From the NCBI RefSeq assembly GCF_000226095.1, contig NC_016472.1, forward strand, positions 1,612,001 through 1,676,000: a stretch of DNA of 64,000 nt, read 5' to 3'. This DNA is from Thermothelomyces thermophilus ATCC 42464. Lineage: Eukaryota; Ascomycota; Sordariomycetes; Sordariales; Chaetomiaceae. The notes beneath the pieces were generated by a model. That model saw only the letters and a program-made list of their open reading frames with translations. It was not told the DNA's origin and did no database searches. The position numbers were made by a program, and so were the translations under genes. The stretch's first letter is position 1; each line of letters begins with the position of its first letter. Below are positions 23,829-34,339 of this stretch, piece by piece.

Positions 23829-25988
23829 ATGTCGTTTCTCATAGCTCTCTGGCACACGCTCTGGGACGTCGTGTGGTTCTGGCAGGCGGTATGTCCTCTT
23901 TTGTTCTCTTGCCCCGGGTCGGCGCCGATGAATAACATGTCAGCAGAGGACCGTCTCGTACTTGTTCGAGCGCTCCAAACTACAAGAGTACGCCCATGAC
24001 CTCCGTACCGCGTCGACCTACGAACAATGGGCCGAGGCGGCACAGAACCTCGATCTCGGCCTCGGTCTTGACCTGTGGCGCCACGACCCGACGAGCAAGG
24101 ACTACGACTTCCGGCTGATCAACGAACGGCTGCGGCTTATCGCCAACGCCCGCAAGGCCGGAGACGTCTACGAGCTCATCAACACGCTGCGCACGGGACT
24201 CGTCCGCAACCTGGGCAACATCACCAGCCCTAAGCTTTTCAATTGCGCCTTTGCCGGCACCAAGCACCTCATTGAGGAATATGTCCAGCAGTTTGTCGAG
24301 GCGATCCAGGAGATCGTCATGCTGCCGCCGCCGCCACAGGACGAGAGGCAGCCGACAGTGGAATGGTTTGCCCCGGAGTGGGAAGACGGCGAGCTGGGCG
24401 GGAGCGGTAGCAGCGGCGCCGGTAGCGGATTCGAGGGTGGCGGTGACGAGAAGAGCGCCATCAGCGCTGCCGCCGCCGCGCGTCTCAGCAAGGGCGGCAT
24501 GGCCAAGGCGACACTCCCGACGCAGCACTTGCTCGACTTTGTCCACGACACCAGACAGGGTTTCGGCCGGACTGCACTCGTGCTGCAGGGCGGTGCCATA
24601 TTCGGCCTCTGCCATCTCGGCGTAGTCAAGGCCCTGTACTTACGGGGCTTGCTGCCGCGCATCATCATCGGCACGGCGACTGGAGCCATGATGGCCGCCT
24701 TGGTCGGGGTCCATCCCGAGGAGGAACTCCCCCGGATACTGACGGGCGACGGCATTGATCTTTCGGCGTTTGCGGCCAACGGTAGGGACCCGGAGGGCCA
24801 CAACAAGCGGGTCATGCAGTCCCTGTGGACGAAGTGGGCTACTCTTATCAGGAGGGTGCGCCGGTTCCAGAGGGAGGGCTACTTTCTGGATGTCAAGGTC
24901 CTCGAGGAGTGTGTCCGGGCGAATGTGGGCGACCTTACCTTCGAAGAGGCCTACAATCGCAGTAAGCGGGTCCTCAACATCACCGTCGTCACGGCCGGGC
25001 AGGAGGGCATTCCGACCCTCCTCAATTACATCACCGCCCCCAATGTGGTAAGTTACTATCTTTCCTCCTCTCCCTGTCCCCTCCCCCCCGGGGGGACACC
25101 TCGACGTTGCTGACGGTTTCCCGTTTCCAGCTGGTCTGGACGGCCGCGGTGGCTTCCAACGCCTCCTCGACCACCTTCTATGGCCACCGGCAGACGAAGA
25201 TCCTCTGCAAGGACGCCCACGGTAACATCACCCCTTGGGCGCCCGCCGACACGGTCGATTTTCGCCACTGGACATTCGCGTCGTACACTGACCGCAACGC
25301 GCCCCTCCAGCGCGTCGCCGGCCTATTCAACGTCAACCACTACATTGTCAGCCAGGCGCGTCCCTACCTGATTCCCTTCCTTCAGTCGGACATGCACGGG
25401 CCGTCGACGTCGCAGCAATACGGCAGCATAGGGTGGGACCCGCGGCAGCACGGAAGCATGTTCGCGGCGGCGCGGACCTTCATCACGCGCATTATCGGCC
25501 TGGAGACGCGCCATCGCCTGCGACAGCTCGACCGTCTCCACCTCCTGCCGCCGTTGATCCGCCGATTCCTCGTCGACGAGCACCTGCCCGGGCCCAGCGT
25601 CACGCTGGTGCCGCAGGTCGGCCTGACCGACTTTGTGCGGCTGCTGGAGACGCCCACGAAGGAGACGCTCGAGTACTGGATCCTGCGTGGCGAGCGCAGC
25701 GTGTGGCCGGCCGTGGCCGCGCTATGGGTGCGGTGTGCCGTCGAAATGGAGCTGGACCGTGCGTACCAGGAGGTCAGTAGGTACAAGGCGGGCGACCTGA
25801 GGAGGAAGGCAAGCGAGATTGAGCAGCTAGGGAGGGAGGTAATGGGGGCGAACGGGGAGCGGTTGGCCGGTGCTGCAGGTGAGAACATGGGGGTCGGAGG
25901 AGGGCAGCAGCTGGTCATGACGGTGCAACGGCCGAGGGCGTGGAGCATAAGCGCGAGGTGCCCGCCGAGCGCGAAGACGGTGCTTTGA
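23829..25988 (+). CDS. Patatin-domain protein of the Tgl3/4/5 type, probably catalytically inactive
   Basis: Three exons, 23829-23888, 23944-25047 and 25131-25988, encode 673 residues. Exon 1 codes a hydrophobic Trp-rich N-terminal segment (residues 3-20). A DUF3336-like region follows (RSKLQEYAHDLRTASTYEQW), then a Gly/Ser linker, then the patatin fold with the oxyanion-loop stretch LQGGAIFGLCHLGVVKAL. In triacylglycerol lipases of this group the nucleophile elbow is GxSxG; here it reads GTATG, with Ala265 in the Ser place. The partner Asp in the DGS-type motif ahead of FNVNHYIVSQARPY is also absent: the aligned site reads FASYTD (Ala438). The rest of the fold is well kept, so this looks like a maintained pseudo-lipase or scaffold, not a decayed gene. 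The first acceptor is a tandem CAGCAG and may yield two isoforms differing by one Gln. Confidence 0.88.
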
Positions 25989-26013
25989 TCCTCCTCCTCC
26001 TCCTCCTCCTCCT
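25989..26013. repeat. TCC x8 microsatellite
   Basis: Perfect TCC units directly after the patatin-domain stop codon, in the presumed 3' untranslated region. Confidence 0.95.
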
Positions 26014-26610
26014 CCTGTTGGGTCTCTCTGACATGCCTTGCTTGTCTTTGAGCAGGCAAGGCTTAGTTAGTGATGGGCAGGAAACAATAAAAGGGTGGGA
26101 CCGTGGATGGGAGACGGTATTAGAATGGAAGCATGATCCTACACTATTGGGCGGGCTTATTGCAAGAACGACTCGGGCAAAAGAAGAAAAACGGGCTCAG
26201 GAGTTGGAGCTCGAGGGTTGGGCATACGGCTTTGGTATCCGGATGGTTCATGTACTGTACATACAGATCTGAATTCCTTCTGTAATTGTGGTCGCCTTCA
26301 GTCTCGCGTCATGGAATCGGCGGGGCAACAGACAACCTTTTAGGCTGGCTAAGATGATTGCGTAGTCTACGGAGTAGATATCTGCGTACGGGACTCGCTA
26401 GCGTAACTTGGTACCTATCTATGTACCTTACCTAGAAAGGATAGTACACTCCGTATTATGTGTAAGTACGGAGGTTGGTCCGGGAAGACTTTGCAAACCT
26501 ATGCCAAGGCTAGGCATATAATAACGTGCGAAGTGCACCTATAATCTTATTTATACTATAACTTGTATAGTAAACAGATCCTCACCGTACATCCAGGTTC
26601 CTCTCTACCT

Positions 26611-26640
26611 ATCCTGCCCATCCTGCCCATCCTGCCCATC
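26611..26640. repeat. 9-bp tandem repeat (ATCCTGCCC x3.3)
   Basis: Three full units and a partial one of ATCCTGCCC, about 120 bp before the first transposon reading frame. No function evident. Confidence 0.95.
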
Positions 26641-26757
26641 AGAGCCTACAAGTCTTCCAGACACGGTAGTTGTAATACTTTCTAGAGCGTTCTAGTAAGC
26701 TATCCTTTCCTAACTTGATAACTCCTACTAACCGGCTATTAGTCAGCCTATGTTATA

Positions 26758-27765
26758 ATGGCTCCCCTGCTTACAGACTCTTCTATACCTACTAAGTCAA
26801 GCCGTAAATATATGACTATTACTTAACGTGTTTAAGCTTTTACCTTCTATTCTAAGGGAGCTAAGATATCCGAAATCGAAGCTATTATTGGTATAAAATA
26901 GAAGGCATTTTATACTATATTATAAAGAGTAAAAGAATAAGGTTATATACCTAATAGGCCTATTAAAGATAGGTATATTATAAATACTTTAAAGTTTAAG
27001 AGACTAAAAGTAGTAATTAAACCTATTACTTAGATTATTAAATAAGTAGTAACTAAAAATAATACTATAAGATAATATACCTATTAATAGATTACTAATA
27101 TAGTATTAAAACTACTAGATAAAAAAGGGCTAAGTTAAATAATAATTTAGAAATAGCTTAAGTAAGCTAGTTTTAAGAATATTAAGTTAATAATAAAGCT
27201 AAGATTAAATAAGGCCTAGAAGATAGCTTGGCTTAAATTTACTATAAAGGTTAAAGATTAAACCCTAGAAGATTAGAAAAAGGTAATATAAAGCGATAAG
27301 ACCTCTATTATATTAGGTACTATCTATAGAAAATGTTCTATCTAGCGTCAAACCTAGGAAGTAAATAGCTAATATTATATTAATAGGTATTAGAAGGGCT
27401 AGATAACTTTTATATTCTAAGGTTATTTTACTTAGTTAGAGATTAATCCTTATTATTATTAGCTAAGGGAGATAATAAAGATAAAGGCAAAATATTAGAA
27501 GCTAATTAATAATTATAATAATACTTATAAGAAATAAAATTACTAGCTATAGGAACTTAAAATAGAGATATAAAGATTAAGGCTAGTAAGAAAAGGAGGT
27601 TATAAACTATTATAGAAATATACCATAAAGACTAGTAAATGGGTATATTAAGGGAAAGGAAAGATTAATTAGATATATTACTAATAAGAGGTTCTTCTTC
27701 CTCTATTCCTTCCTTTTATAAAAGAGCTTCGAAGGAAGTATAGTCAAAGTTATTGCTATAGCTTA
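26758..27765 (+). pseudogene. Tc1/mariner-type transposase relic
   Basis: From ATG 26758 a single frame reads as a fungal Tc1/mariner transposase with stop codons where Gln or Trp is expected. The helix-turn-helix region includes FYSKGAKISEIEAIIGIK, followed by GYIPNRPIKD. Near 27235-27310 the stretch TLEDWKKVI (stop) SDKTSIILG corresponds to the W-S-D-E catalytic segment, so the first Asp is kept and Glu is Lys. It fades near FIKELRRKYS at about 27740, before the second catalytic Asp, so the 3' part is missing or unreadable. No frameshift is needed in the readable part; decay is by CpA-to-TpA transitions. I could not fix the terminal inverted repeats or the TA target duplication. Confidence 0.75.
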
Positions 27766-28290
27766 GAGGCTATAATCAGTATAGCTCAGAGAGGCTGCAA
27801 AGGTATGACACTATAGCGGTATTCGTGCCGTAGGCGGCAGACCAACTATTACGGTCTATAGAAGTAGGTAATAAAGGCGTTGATTGTTCTAAGTGCTAGA
27901 GGCACTTAGAGAAGCTGTCTAAATATATATTGACCCTAGCTCTTTATCCCTGTTAGTAGGTCAGTTAGATCTAACCTATAGATAGCCAAATACTATAACA
28001 GGTGCTAGGGTTCGAAAGGAAAAATGACGACCTGTCATAACTTAGTAAATATATTAGTCTTTTGTCTATTACGACAGTCCTTATAATTATTCCTCTATCC
28101 TACGGTTATATCTATTCGCTTATCTGTTAGTCCTTCTTACTACTAGCCGGGCCTAGGTTATCTAGGAATATAGATAGTGCTGATAGGCGCTCCTACTATA
28201 GGCGTATAAGAGTCCTAGCCCTGGCCTAGGTATCCCTAGCCAGGGTACAGTTACTATAGAGCGTGCTAGCGGCCTTCTTACGCAAGGGGC
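27766..28290. other. Unassigned AT-rich repeat DNA between two transposon relics
   Basis: Heavily CpA-depleted. A plus-strand frame from about 27750 (ISIAQRGCKGMTL...) is partly readable but I do not recognise it. It may be LTR or a remnant of the next element. No gene supported. Confidence 0.4.
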
Positions 28291-28329
28291 TCTCTTACAC
28301 TAGTATTTCTAGCCGTAGTCGTTTCTGGC

Positions 28330-30150
28330 TAGTTTGTTATTTTTATAAAGTGTATGGTAAATTGGTTTATACTTACGGTCCTTAGAATAGCTAGTAATGA
28401 TTCTAGCCTTAAACTTATTACTAAGTACTAGTTCCATAATAGTCATATCTACTATAAAGATATCCTTATCCTACTACTTGGTTCTAATGTCTCTAAGTTT
28501 GTTAGCTATACTATTCTTAATCTTTGGATCTTTCTATTCCTATATAGGTAATCTTAATAATATATTAGGTATAATATTTAAAGTCCCTAGGATATAAAAG
28601 ATATTAAGGTTAAATCTAGACAGGTAATTAATAATATTAGCAAGTTTAAGGTTAGCCTTAGCTAGATCTATTATAATTAAGGATATATACTTTATAATCC
28701 CTTTTATAGGAGTATAGTTAGTAAAGACATTGACTAGATGCCTATTCGATTAGACTATTTTTCTAAGCTTCCTAATTACCTAGATAAGTACGGCAATCTC
28801 TGCCTTGGTAGATCTATAGCGTTTTTCCACGTTAGTAGTCGCTTATAACATAAATAGGATAGGCTATACCTCGCTTATAGGAATATCCTTACTAGGAATT
28901 TTCTCTCTATCCTAATCGTCCTTAAGTTAGAAGGTAATGACACTATAGCCGTCACGATAGGCATCTAAATTCAGGATTAGTAGCTTTTCTAGGCAGTAGT
29001 AATAGAGGAACTCCTAGTTATATAGGTACTCCTATAGTAGTCGGAATGACTCGAGTTCTTCCTTAGTTAGAGTAAATTTAACAGTAGATATAACCACTTT
29101 CCGGGTACGTTTAGCTTTCCTAGGGTTCAATTTTCCTTCCTTCTAGGCTATTACTATTAGTGCCGTCTTCCGGGCTTAAAGTGGCCTTACTTTGGCGTCA
29201 AACCATAGAATGCCTTTCCTAAGCTATCCGGCCATCCTAAGGTAATGCTCTAAGCTATCGAGAGTATCTAGGAACTTTAGCTTCTTAAAGGTAGTAATAT
29301 GGTTATCGGTTTTAGTAATGCCTTTATCGTTTATAATATATCTAAGGAGTCTTATAGCTAGGTATCTTATAAAGGATTTAGCTATACCTATATAGATATG
29401 GGCCTTATCAAGGATTTTGTAAATAGTATATAGGTATTCGAGGTACTCTTCCTCTATTTTGTTAAAGATAATGATATCGTCGATATATACCCTGACGAAA
29501 TGGTGGTATTTAAGGAAAAGTCTATCTATATAGCGTTAGGCAAATGTAGGTATATTTTTAAAATCTATAAGCACTATATTGGATTTTTCTAAACCGTAGT
29601 AGCTTATAACTACTATATAGTTACTATATTCCTTAGTAACTAGTAACTAGTAGAAGAATCTTAAGGCGTCTAGGGCTATAAAGAACTTATTATTAACTAT
29701 AGTAGCCATAATGTCATCCTAGTTAGGCAAAGGGTAAATATTTAGAACTATAATTATATTTAATAGTTATAGGTCGACTATACTTCAGCTCTTCTTGACC
29801 TCTACTCCTAGCTTCTTAGTAACCTTTCTCTATATAATAAATACTGGGTATATAATAGGGGTTAGTTTATCTATAAAGGTAAATCTACCGGATGCCTAGA
29901 GCTAGTCGTAGTGCTTATCTAGAGCCTTATAGTCTTTAAGCCCTATTAGGTATAGTCTGACTGTATAGACTTGCTTTTGCTAACCGTTAACCAGGTTAAT
30001 CTATATCTTCTGGTTTTCTGGTATTAGTACGATTTCCCTATTATGGTAAAGGTTATATCTATCTAGAAGTTCCTTTACCTTAAGCGTAAACTCGGGATTT
30101 ACGTTAGTAATGCTAACGCTATCCTTGCTTTTAATGGCTAGGATATTGTT
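28330..30150 (-). pseudogene. Reverse transcriptase-RNase H of the truncated gypsy-like element
   Basis: The RT palm motif FVRVYIDDIIIF is intact, with YIDD at 29487-29476. It continues in frame through AKSFIRYLAIRLLRYIIN (the 'gypsy' IGF/FLGY-like segment) and DAKVRPL. RNase H follows, with LNLDAYRDGYSVI (first catalytic Asp) and VEKRYRSTKAEIAVLI (Glu/Tyr segment), then VFTNYTPIKGIIKYISL (D-H-x-P/A-like, Asp and His replaced) and INYLSRFNLNIFYILG. Stops occur at expected Trp/Gln codons. Non-functional, but the RT catalytic pair has escaped mutation, unlike the RTs of A-D. Confidence 0.75.
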
Positions 30151-30603
30151 AGGTTTCTTAATACTATAGGATAGGGTATAAAAGTTAACCTTGTTTGGTG
30201 GTAGGAATTCCTAATTACTATTGGTACCTTCTTAGTAATATATATACTAGGCTTCCTCTAGCTTTTCCTTTAGCTTCTGCTTAGTAATTCTATCCTAGAC
30301 CTTGGTCTATATATCCTTTATATCGCTTGTATTGACTTAGGCAGTAGTATCCTCCCTATAGTATTCTAAGAGGTGGCTAATCTTATCTTCTTTCTATATA
30401 ACTATAAGGATATTAGTGTCATTTCTAATGATAGCTACCTAGGGTGTATACCGATTAACTATAACATCCTAGACTCTGTCTCGGCTAGTAGTAAAGTAAA
30501 AGTATTTATCCTCTAGGGTAGTATTAGGCAATAGGATAAAGTAAGTCTTGACTATCTAGGTAGAGTATATAAAAATGATAGTATACTAGATAGTGGTAAC
30601 CTT

Positions 30604-30801
30604 CTAAGAGATAGGCTTAGGGTTCTTCTTTATAACGTCCCTATAGACCTTTATATTTACTAGCAATCTAAAGGTACAGATACCCTTGACAAAGTCAATC
30701 TTAATACTATAAGCCGTTATAAAGTCAATGCCTAGAAGCATTTTTAAAGTAAGTTCGTTAATAACATCGGCCGTAATATAGATATATCCGTCAATTAGCA
30801 T
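30604..30801 (-). pseudogene. Retropepsin-like protease fragment
   Basis: Open for 65 codons. Contains IYITADVINELTLKMLLGID, resembling the second half of a retroviral-type aspartic protease (the ...LLGxDFI ending), upstream of the RT in the expected pol order. The catalytic DSG lies just beyond the open part and is not clearly readable. Confidence 0.65.
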
Positions 30802-32220
30802 ATTCCTAGCCTTCTCTAGGATATAGAAGTCAAATTCGACCTGTTCGCTAATCCTAGTCTTCGAATTAACTCCCTTAAGGGTATAGGGTTCGCCCTTAAT
30901 CTATCGGGGATTCTTTACCTATTAGGTAATCTATATCTGATTAACTAGGTTAGTTAAACTACCTATATTAAAATAGATATCTATAATCTAGTCTCCTAGG
31001 TTAGCTTAAACCGGAATATATAGGTAAGACGTTTTCCTTAGCCGGTAGAAAGGTATTTCTATACTTAGGTTAGCTTCCATTATTTGGCTAGGTTTAAAGG
31101 AGAGGAGTACGGTTTCCTACTCCTATTCCTTAGGTAGTTCTAACGGTATAGTCGCTCCTTCTATAAAGTCCCGTTCTACCTAGGGAAGGTCTTCCTTCTT
31201 TAGTAGTTCTAGTAGTTATAGTTTCTTCCTGTAATTCTAGCGTAAGTGATAGTATAGCGCTCCTTGGCTTGTAAATGACTATCCATAGAGCCTGTAGATA
31301 TTGTTATCTTCCTAGATATAGTCTTCCTTAATGGTACTAAGGAAGTACGCCTCTCTGTTACTACTATCTCTATTAGTCTTGGATTTATAGTCGCTAATTA
31401 GGAAATAGCTAATAGCTTTAAGCTCCTTATATTTGGCTTTAGCTTTCTTATCCTTGCTAGATATTACTATAGTATTATAGTAGTAGTAGGTACTATCCTT
31501 GTTAATACGCTTCTAGCTATAGTAATAGAATCGTCAGAAGTAAGGATTCTATTTGCTATATCTGCCCTTCTCTTAGGGTCTAGTGCCCTAGGGACGGTTA
31601 CCCCTGCCTTAGTCATTACGGTCTTTTAGGCGAAACTCCTAGTTATAGCTTTAGTATCACTCTCTTTATAGAAGATATCTACGTTTCTATTCCTCTCTCT
31701 ACCTATAGCGATTAGATCGGTACTATTGGCCTTAATTACCCTATCTTAGTTTAGTATATAACTAGTGAGTTTAATCTTTAGAAGCGCTATTACTATTATT
31801 ACTACTACTGCTTGGTTTGTTAGAGGTATCCTTAATATTAAATATAGCGGCTTTCTATGCCCTTTTTTTGGCCTTAAGCTCTTTAGAGAGTGCCTCCTAT
31901 TTTTTAGTGACCTAAAGGAGGTATTAGTTAAGTATATCCGTTTTCTATAGCTTAGGATAGAGCTTATAGAGTGCTAAGGTTATAGCTAACCAAAGTCTAG
32001 TCAAAAGCTAATAGTTTGTCTTGTCTCCCTAGACTTAGGCGTAGTAAAAGAGGTCTATCGTAAATTTGTAGATTAATTTACCTATGATAAGGTCATCCTT
32101 AGTATAGCTATTCTAAACTAGCTATTGGCCTACCTAATTGAACTAGATGCTAAACTATTCCTTGATCCTTTAAAGCTATATCTCTATACTTAAATAAAGA
32201 GTCTCCTTCTTAGTAGGTAA

Positions 32221-32965
32221 TAGTTCAGGGGAGGACCTCCTCCCTATAGGCCTATTAAAGGCCTATAGGCAGCCGCTCTACCGGATACTAGCTAAACTAG
32301 CCTCGGAGAGCCTATGGCTCGGCTGTTTCCCGGCCCGGTTTAAAAGGGCTAAGACAGTAGTCCTCCGTAAGCCCGGCAAACCCCCACAGGCCTACTTTAC
32401 CCCGGGTAGCTATAGGCCTATAGCGCTCCTACCAACAGTAGGTAAGGTGCTAGAGGCTATAGTTACCCGAAAGGTAACGGCCGTCGCAGAGGCCTACGGG
32501 CTTCTCCCGGCCGAGCAGATAGGCAACCGGGAACATAGGTTTACGGAACTAGCCATTCGGCTTGTTACGGCTTAGGTTTAGAAGGCTTAGAGGTATAAGG
32601 CGGCTGCCTCCCTCCTATAGCTCGATATCTTAGGGGCTTTTGACATTGTTAACCACACCCGGCTACTAGCCACTTTACGGAGCTAGGGCTTCCCGAAGTG
32701 GCTAGTGGTCTAGGTTAGGGAGTGGCTATAGGACAGGGTGGCTATCCTCTACTTCGATAGCTAGGAAATAAAGGATATAGCGGTAAGGGCTAGGGTCCTA
32801 TAGGGGTTACCCCTCTCCCTTATACTATTTATCCTCTATATAGCCTCCCTCTACTAGGCCATTTGCTAGGCTAGCCCTGTGGTCAGTTTAATAGGCTTTG
32901 CTAACGACACTAACCTCCTAGCCTTTAGGAGGGCCAAGGAGGCCTATAACGGTTAGCTACGGAGG
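32221..32965 (+). pseudogene. LINE ORF2 reverse transcriptase, 5' part (interrupted by element A)
   Basis: Plus-strand frame starting at 32231 is open for 114 codons, then carries RIP-type stops. It reads as a fungal LINE (non-LTR) reverse transcriptase: LRKPGKPPQAY, YRPIALLPTVGKVLEAIV, AEQIGNREHRFTELAI (expected R-x-h-S-T-E), LLATLRS.GFPKW, then a Q-G-x-P-L-S-like segment, and the palm motif now reading FANDTNLL (32897-32914) where FADDTNLL is expected. The 5' end is cut by the neighbouring gypsy-like relic. The 3' side is interrupted at 32965 by element A, and the same frame resumes at 46513. Similarity to the Tad group is likely but was not tested. Confidence 0.85.
32961..32965. repeat. 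Target-site duplication GGAGG, left copy (element A)
   Basis: GGAGG directly precedes TGTGACG, the start of the left LTR, and is repeated directly after the right LTR at 46508-46512. Confidence 0.9.
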
Positions 32966-33384
32966 TGTGACGAACCCAGCTCAGACTTCTTCTAAAAGGG
33001 TTCAGACAAAGGTAGATTAAGCGGGACAAACAGGCAGGTTGTCTAAGGGATTCGGTGAAGCCAAAGGGTTTACAACAACACTAGAGTTGTCTCTCACAGT
33101 AATTAGCAATGCTTGGTATAAGTACTGTGATTGTAGGTTGCTATCACTGGTGAACTCTCAGAGTCCACCGTAATAAGTGACTATCTATATGTATATATAA
33201 TCCTAGTGATCACTCCTGATTACGGTGATTGTGAGTGATCGTATGGTGGTAATTACCTTAATTGCTAGTAAGTGTAGTGATCACTGTGCTTCCCATGTTG
33301 TAATTAGTCCTTTTGTTCCTCTGACTTGATTAGCCTATTTATATTAGTAGCTTAGGCGGTATCTATATATATATTTCCGTAATA
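32966..33384. repeat. Left LTR of copy A (3' LTR by gag-pol orientation), type I
   Basis: 419 bp, begins TGTGACGAACC and ends CCGTAATA (mutated from CCGTGACA). Same length as its partner at 46089-46507; differences are mainly transitions. Confidence 0.93.
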
Positions 33385-33420
33385 CGATGCCCTCCCTCTG
33401 AGGCTTTCGACCTGAAAGCC
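33385..33420 (-). promoter_or_regulatory. Polypurine tract and hairpin next to LTR (copy A)
   Basis: Read on the minus strand, AGAGGGAGGGCATCG abuts the LTR and is the likely polypurine tract priming plus-strand DNA synthesis. Beside it a perfect inverted repeat, GGCTTTC-GACCT-GAAAGCC (33402-33420), could form a 7-bp stem. Both recur in B-E. Confidence 0.7.
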
Positions 33421-33513
33421 CTCTTTAGGTTATTTTAAATGGTGCTAATATCCCTTGTGTTTCTTATATATGTTTTTCTCCTTAGCCTCTTATTACCCTT
33501 TGTACTATTAATT

Positions 33514-34124
33514 ATGCCGTCTAATGTATATAGATCCCTAGTATCTATTCGTTATAAGTGTTTAGCTTAGTTTATTTCTAATTACAGGTTTATAGTAATA
33601 GCGTATTCCTATTATATAGAGTATAACTAAGTATGTAAAATGATTGAAAAATCTTATCACTACAAGGCTTACATATATTAGGGTCGTGCTTATAATAGTT
33701 CTAGCATTTTAGTTTCTTCTTATAAGTTCCCGTTTTCTTATAAAGGTATGTCTCTGATTATAACGTAGTAGATTGTATTATATGCGAGCAACGTCGTTTG
33801 AAAGCTAAAGAAAAAGAGGCCAAAGCCTTGCTACGAGAATATTAATATAAAGCTTCTAAAGCATTAGCCTATCTAACTTAGGTTCGTAAATAACAAGAGT
33901 TCCTAGTAGAGAAGGGGGCAGATATAGTTACACGGGGTCTATCAAATCTAGACAAATTAGAGGCAGTAGAATAGTAGGAATCGGAGGCTGTTATATAACT
34001 TAATAGTGGCGTTAATATTATTAACTAAGGCGCTATTTTTAGTTCTATCCTAGGTTTGCCTTTAGCTAATCCGAGTTCTACTAATAGAACTGTTCTAGTT
34101 TCTTAGAGTAGTTCAAGTTCTTAA
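33514..34124 (+). pseudogene. Antisense Zn2Cys6-like ORF of copy A (MPSN type)
   Basis: Runs opposite to gag-pol. ATG 33514, TAA 34122-34124, with a 47-bp intron at 33722-33768 (donor now ATAAGT, presumably GTAAGT before RIP; acceptor TAG). 188 codons including stop. The cysteine skeleton C-x2-C-x6-C-x8-C-x2-C-x6-C is recognisable around codons 28-60, although several Cys are now Tyr (TGT/TGC to TAT/TAC). After the intron comes a charged, probably helical stretch (EQRRLKAKEKEAKALL) and an acidic segment (SNLDKLEAVE), then an S-rich tail. About ten in-frame stops. Spacing matches fungal Zn(II)2Cys6 clusters; DNA binding is inferred only. Confidence 0.75.
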
Positions 34125-34339
34125 CTAGTTTTTATAAGTTGTCTTCTAGTCCGAAATCGAGCTATTTAACTAGATACTATAGTTCCCTATTGATGATATA
34201 TGAATCTAGAATTTTTTCGACGTCCTATTCTTTCTCCTCGTCTTCTGCTTCGATATATATAGTAGCCTTGGCGTTTTTCGGTACTAGTTCGAGAAGTGAA
34301 ATATAAAAAACATCTATCTATAGTCGTATAGATGATAGT

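Larger units (their letters stand above)
25989..26757. other. Intergenic region at the gene/repeat boundary
   Basis: Last stretch with ordinary composition. Includes the 3' region of the patatin-domain gene, GTAC/CCTA-rich low complexity near 26400-26470, and the onset of AT-rich transposon DNA after about 26.5 kb. No gene seen. Confidence 0.6.
28291..32220 (-). mobile_element. Truncated Ty3/gypsy-like retrotransposon, family different from A-E
   Basis: Minus-strand remnant in the order gag-like (about 32.2-31.0 kb; e.g. TKDDLIIGKLI), protease, reverse transcriptase, RNase H. It ends near 28.3 kb just after the RNase H end and an SYSKDRKY segment, so most of the integrase is missing. It differs from the A-E family in sequence and in its RT motif (YIDD against YLDD). 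No LTR pair could be defined. Its right end abuts LINE reverse-transcriptase sequence at about 32.22 kb. RIP-type stops are scattered, but long stretches stay open. Confidence 0.75.

Noticed and set aside
26611-26640. Short tandem repeat considered as a CRISPR-like or minisatellite array
   Set aside because: Only 3.3 units of 9 bp without spacers in a eukaryotic genome.
33514-34124. Antisense ORF considered as a second gag
   Set aside because: It lies on the strand opposite to pol, gag with a CCHC knuckle is already present at the other end, and the Cys spacing fits Zn2Cys6 rather than C-x2-C-x4-H-x4-C.
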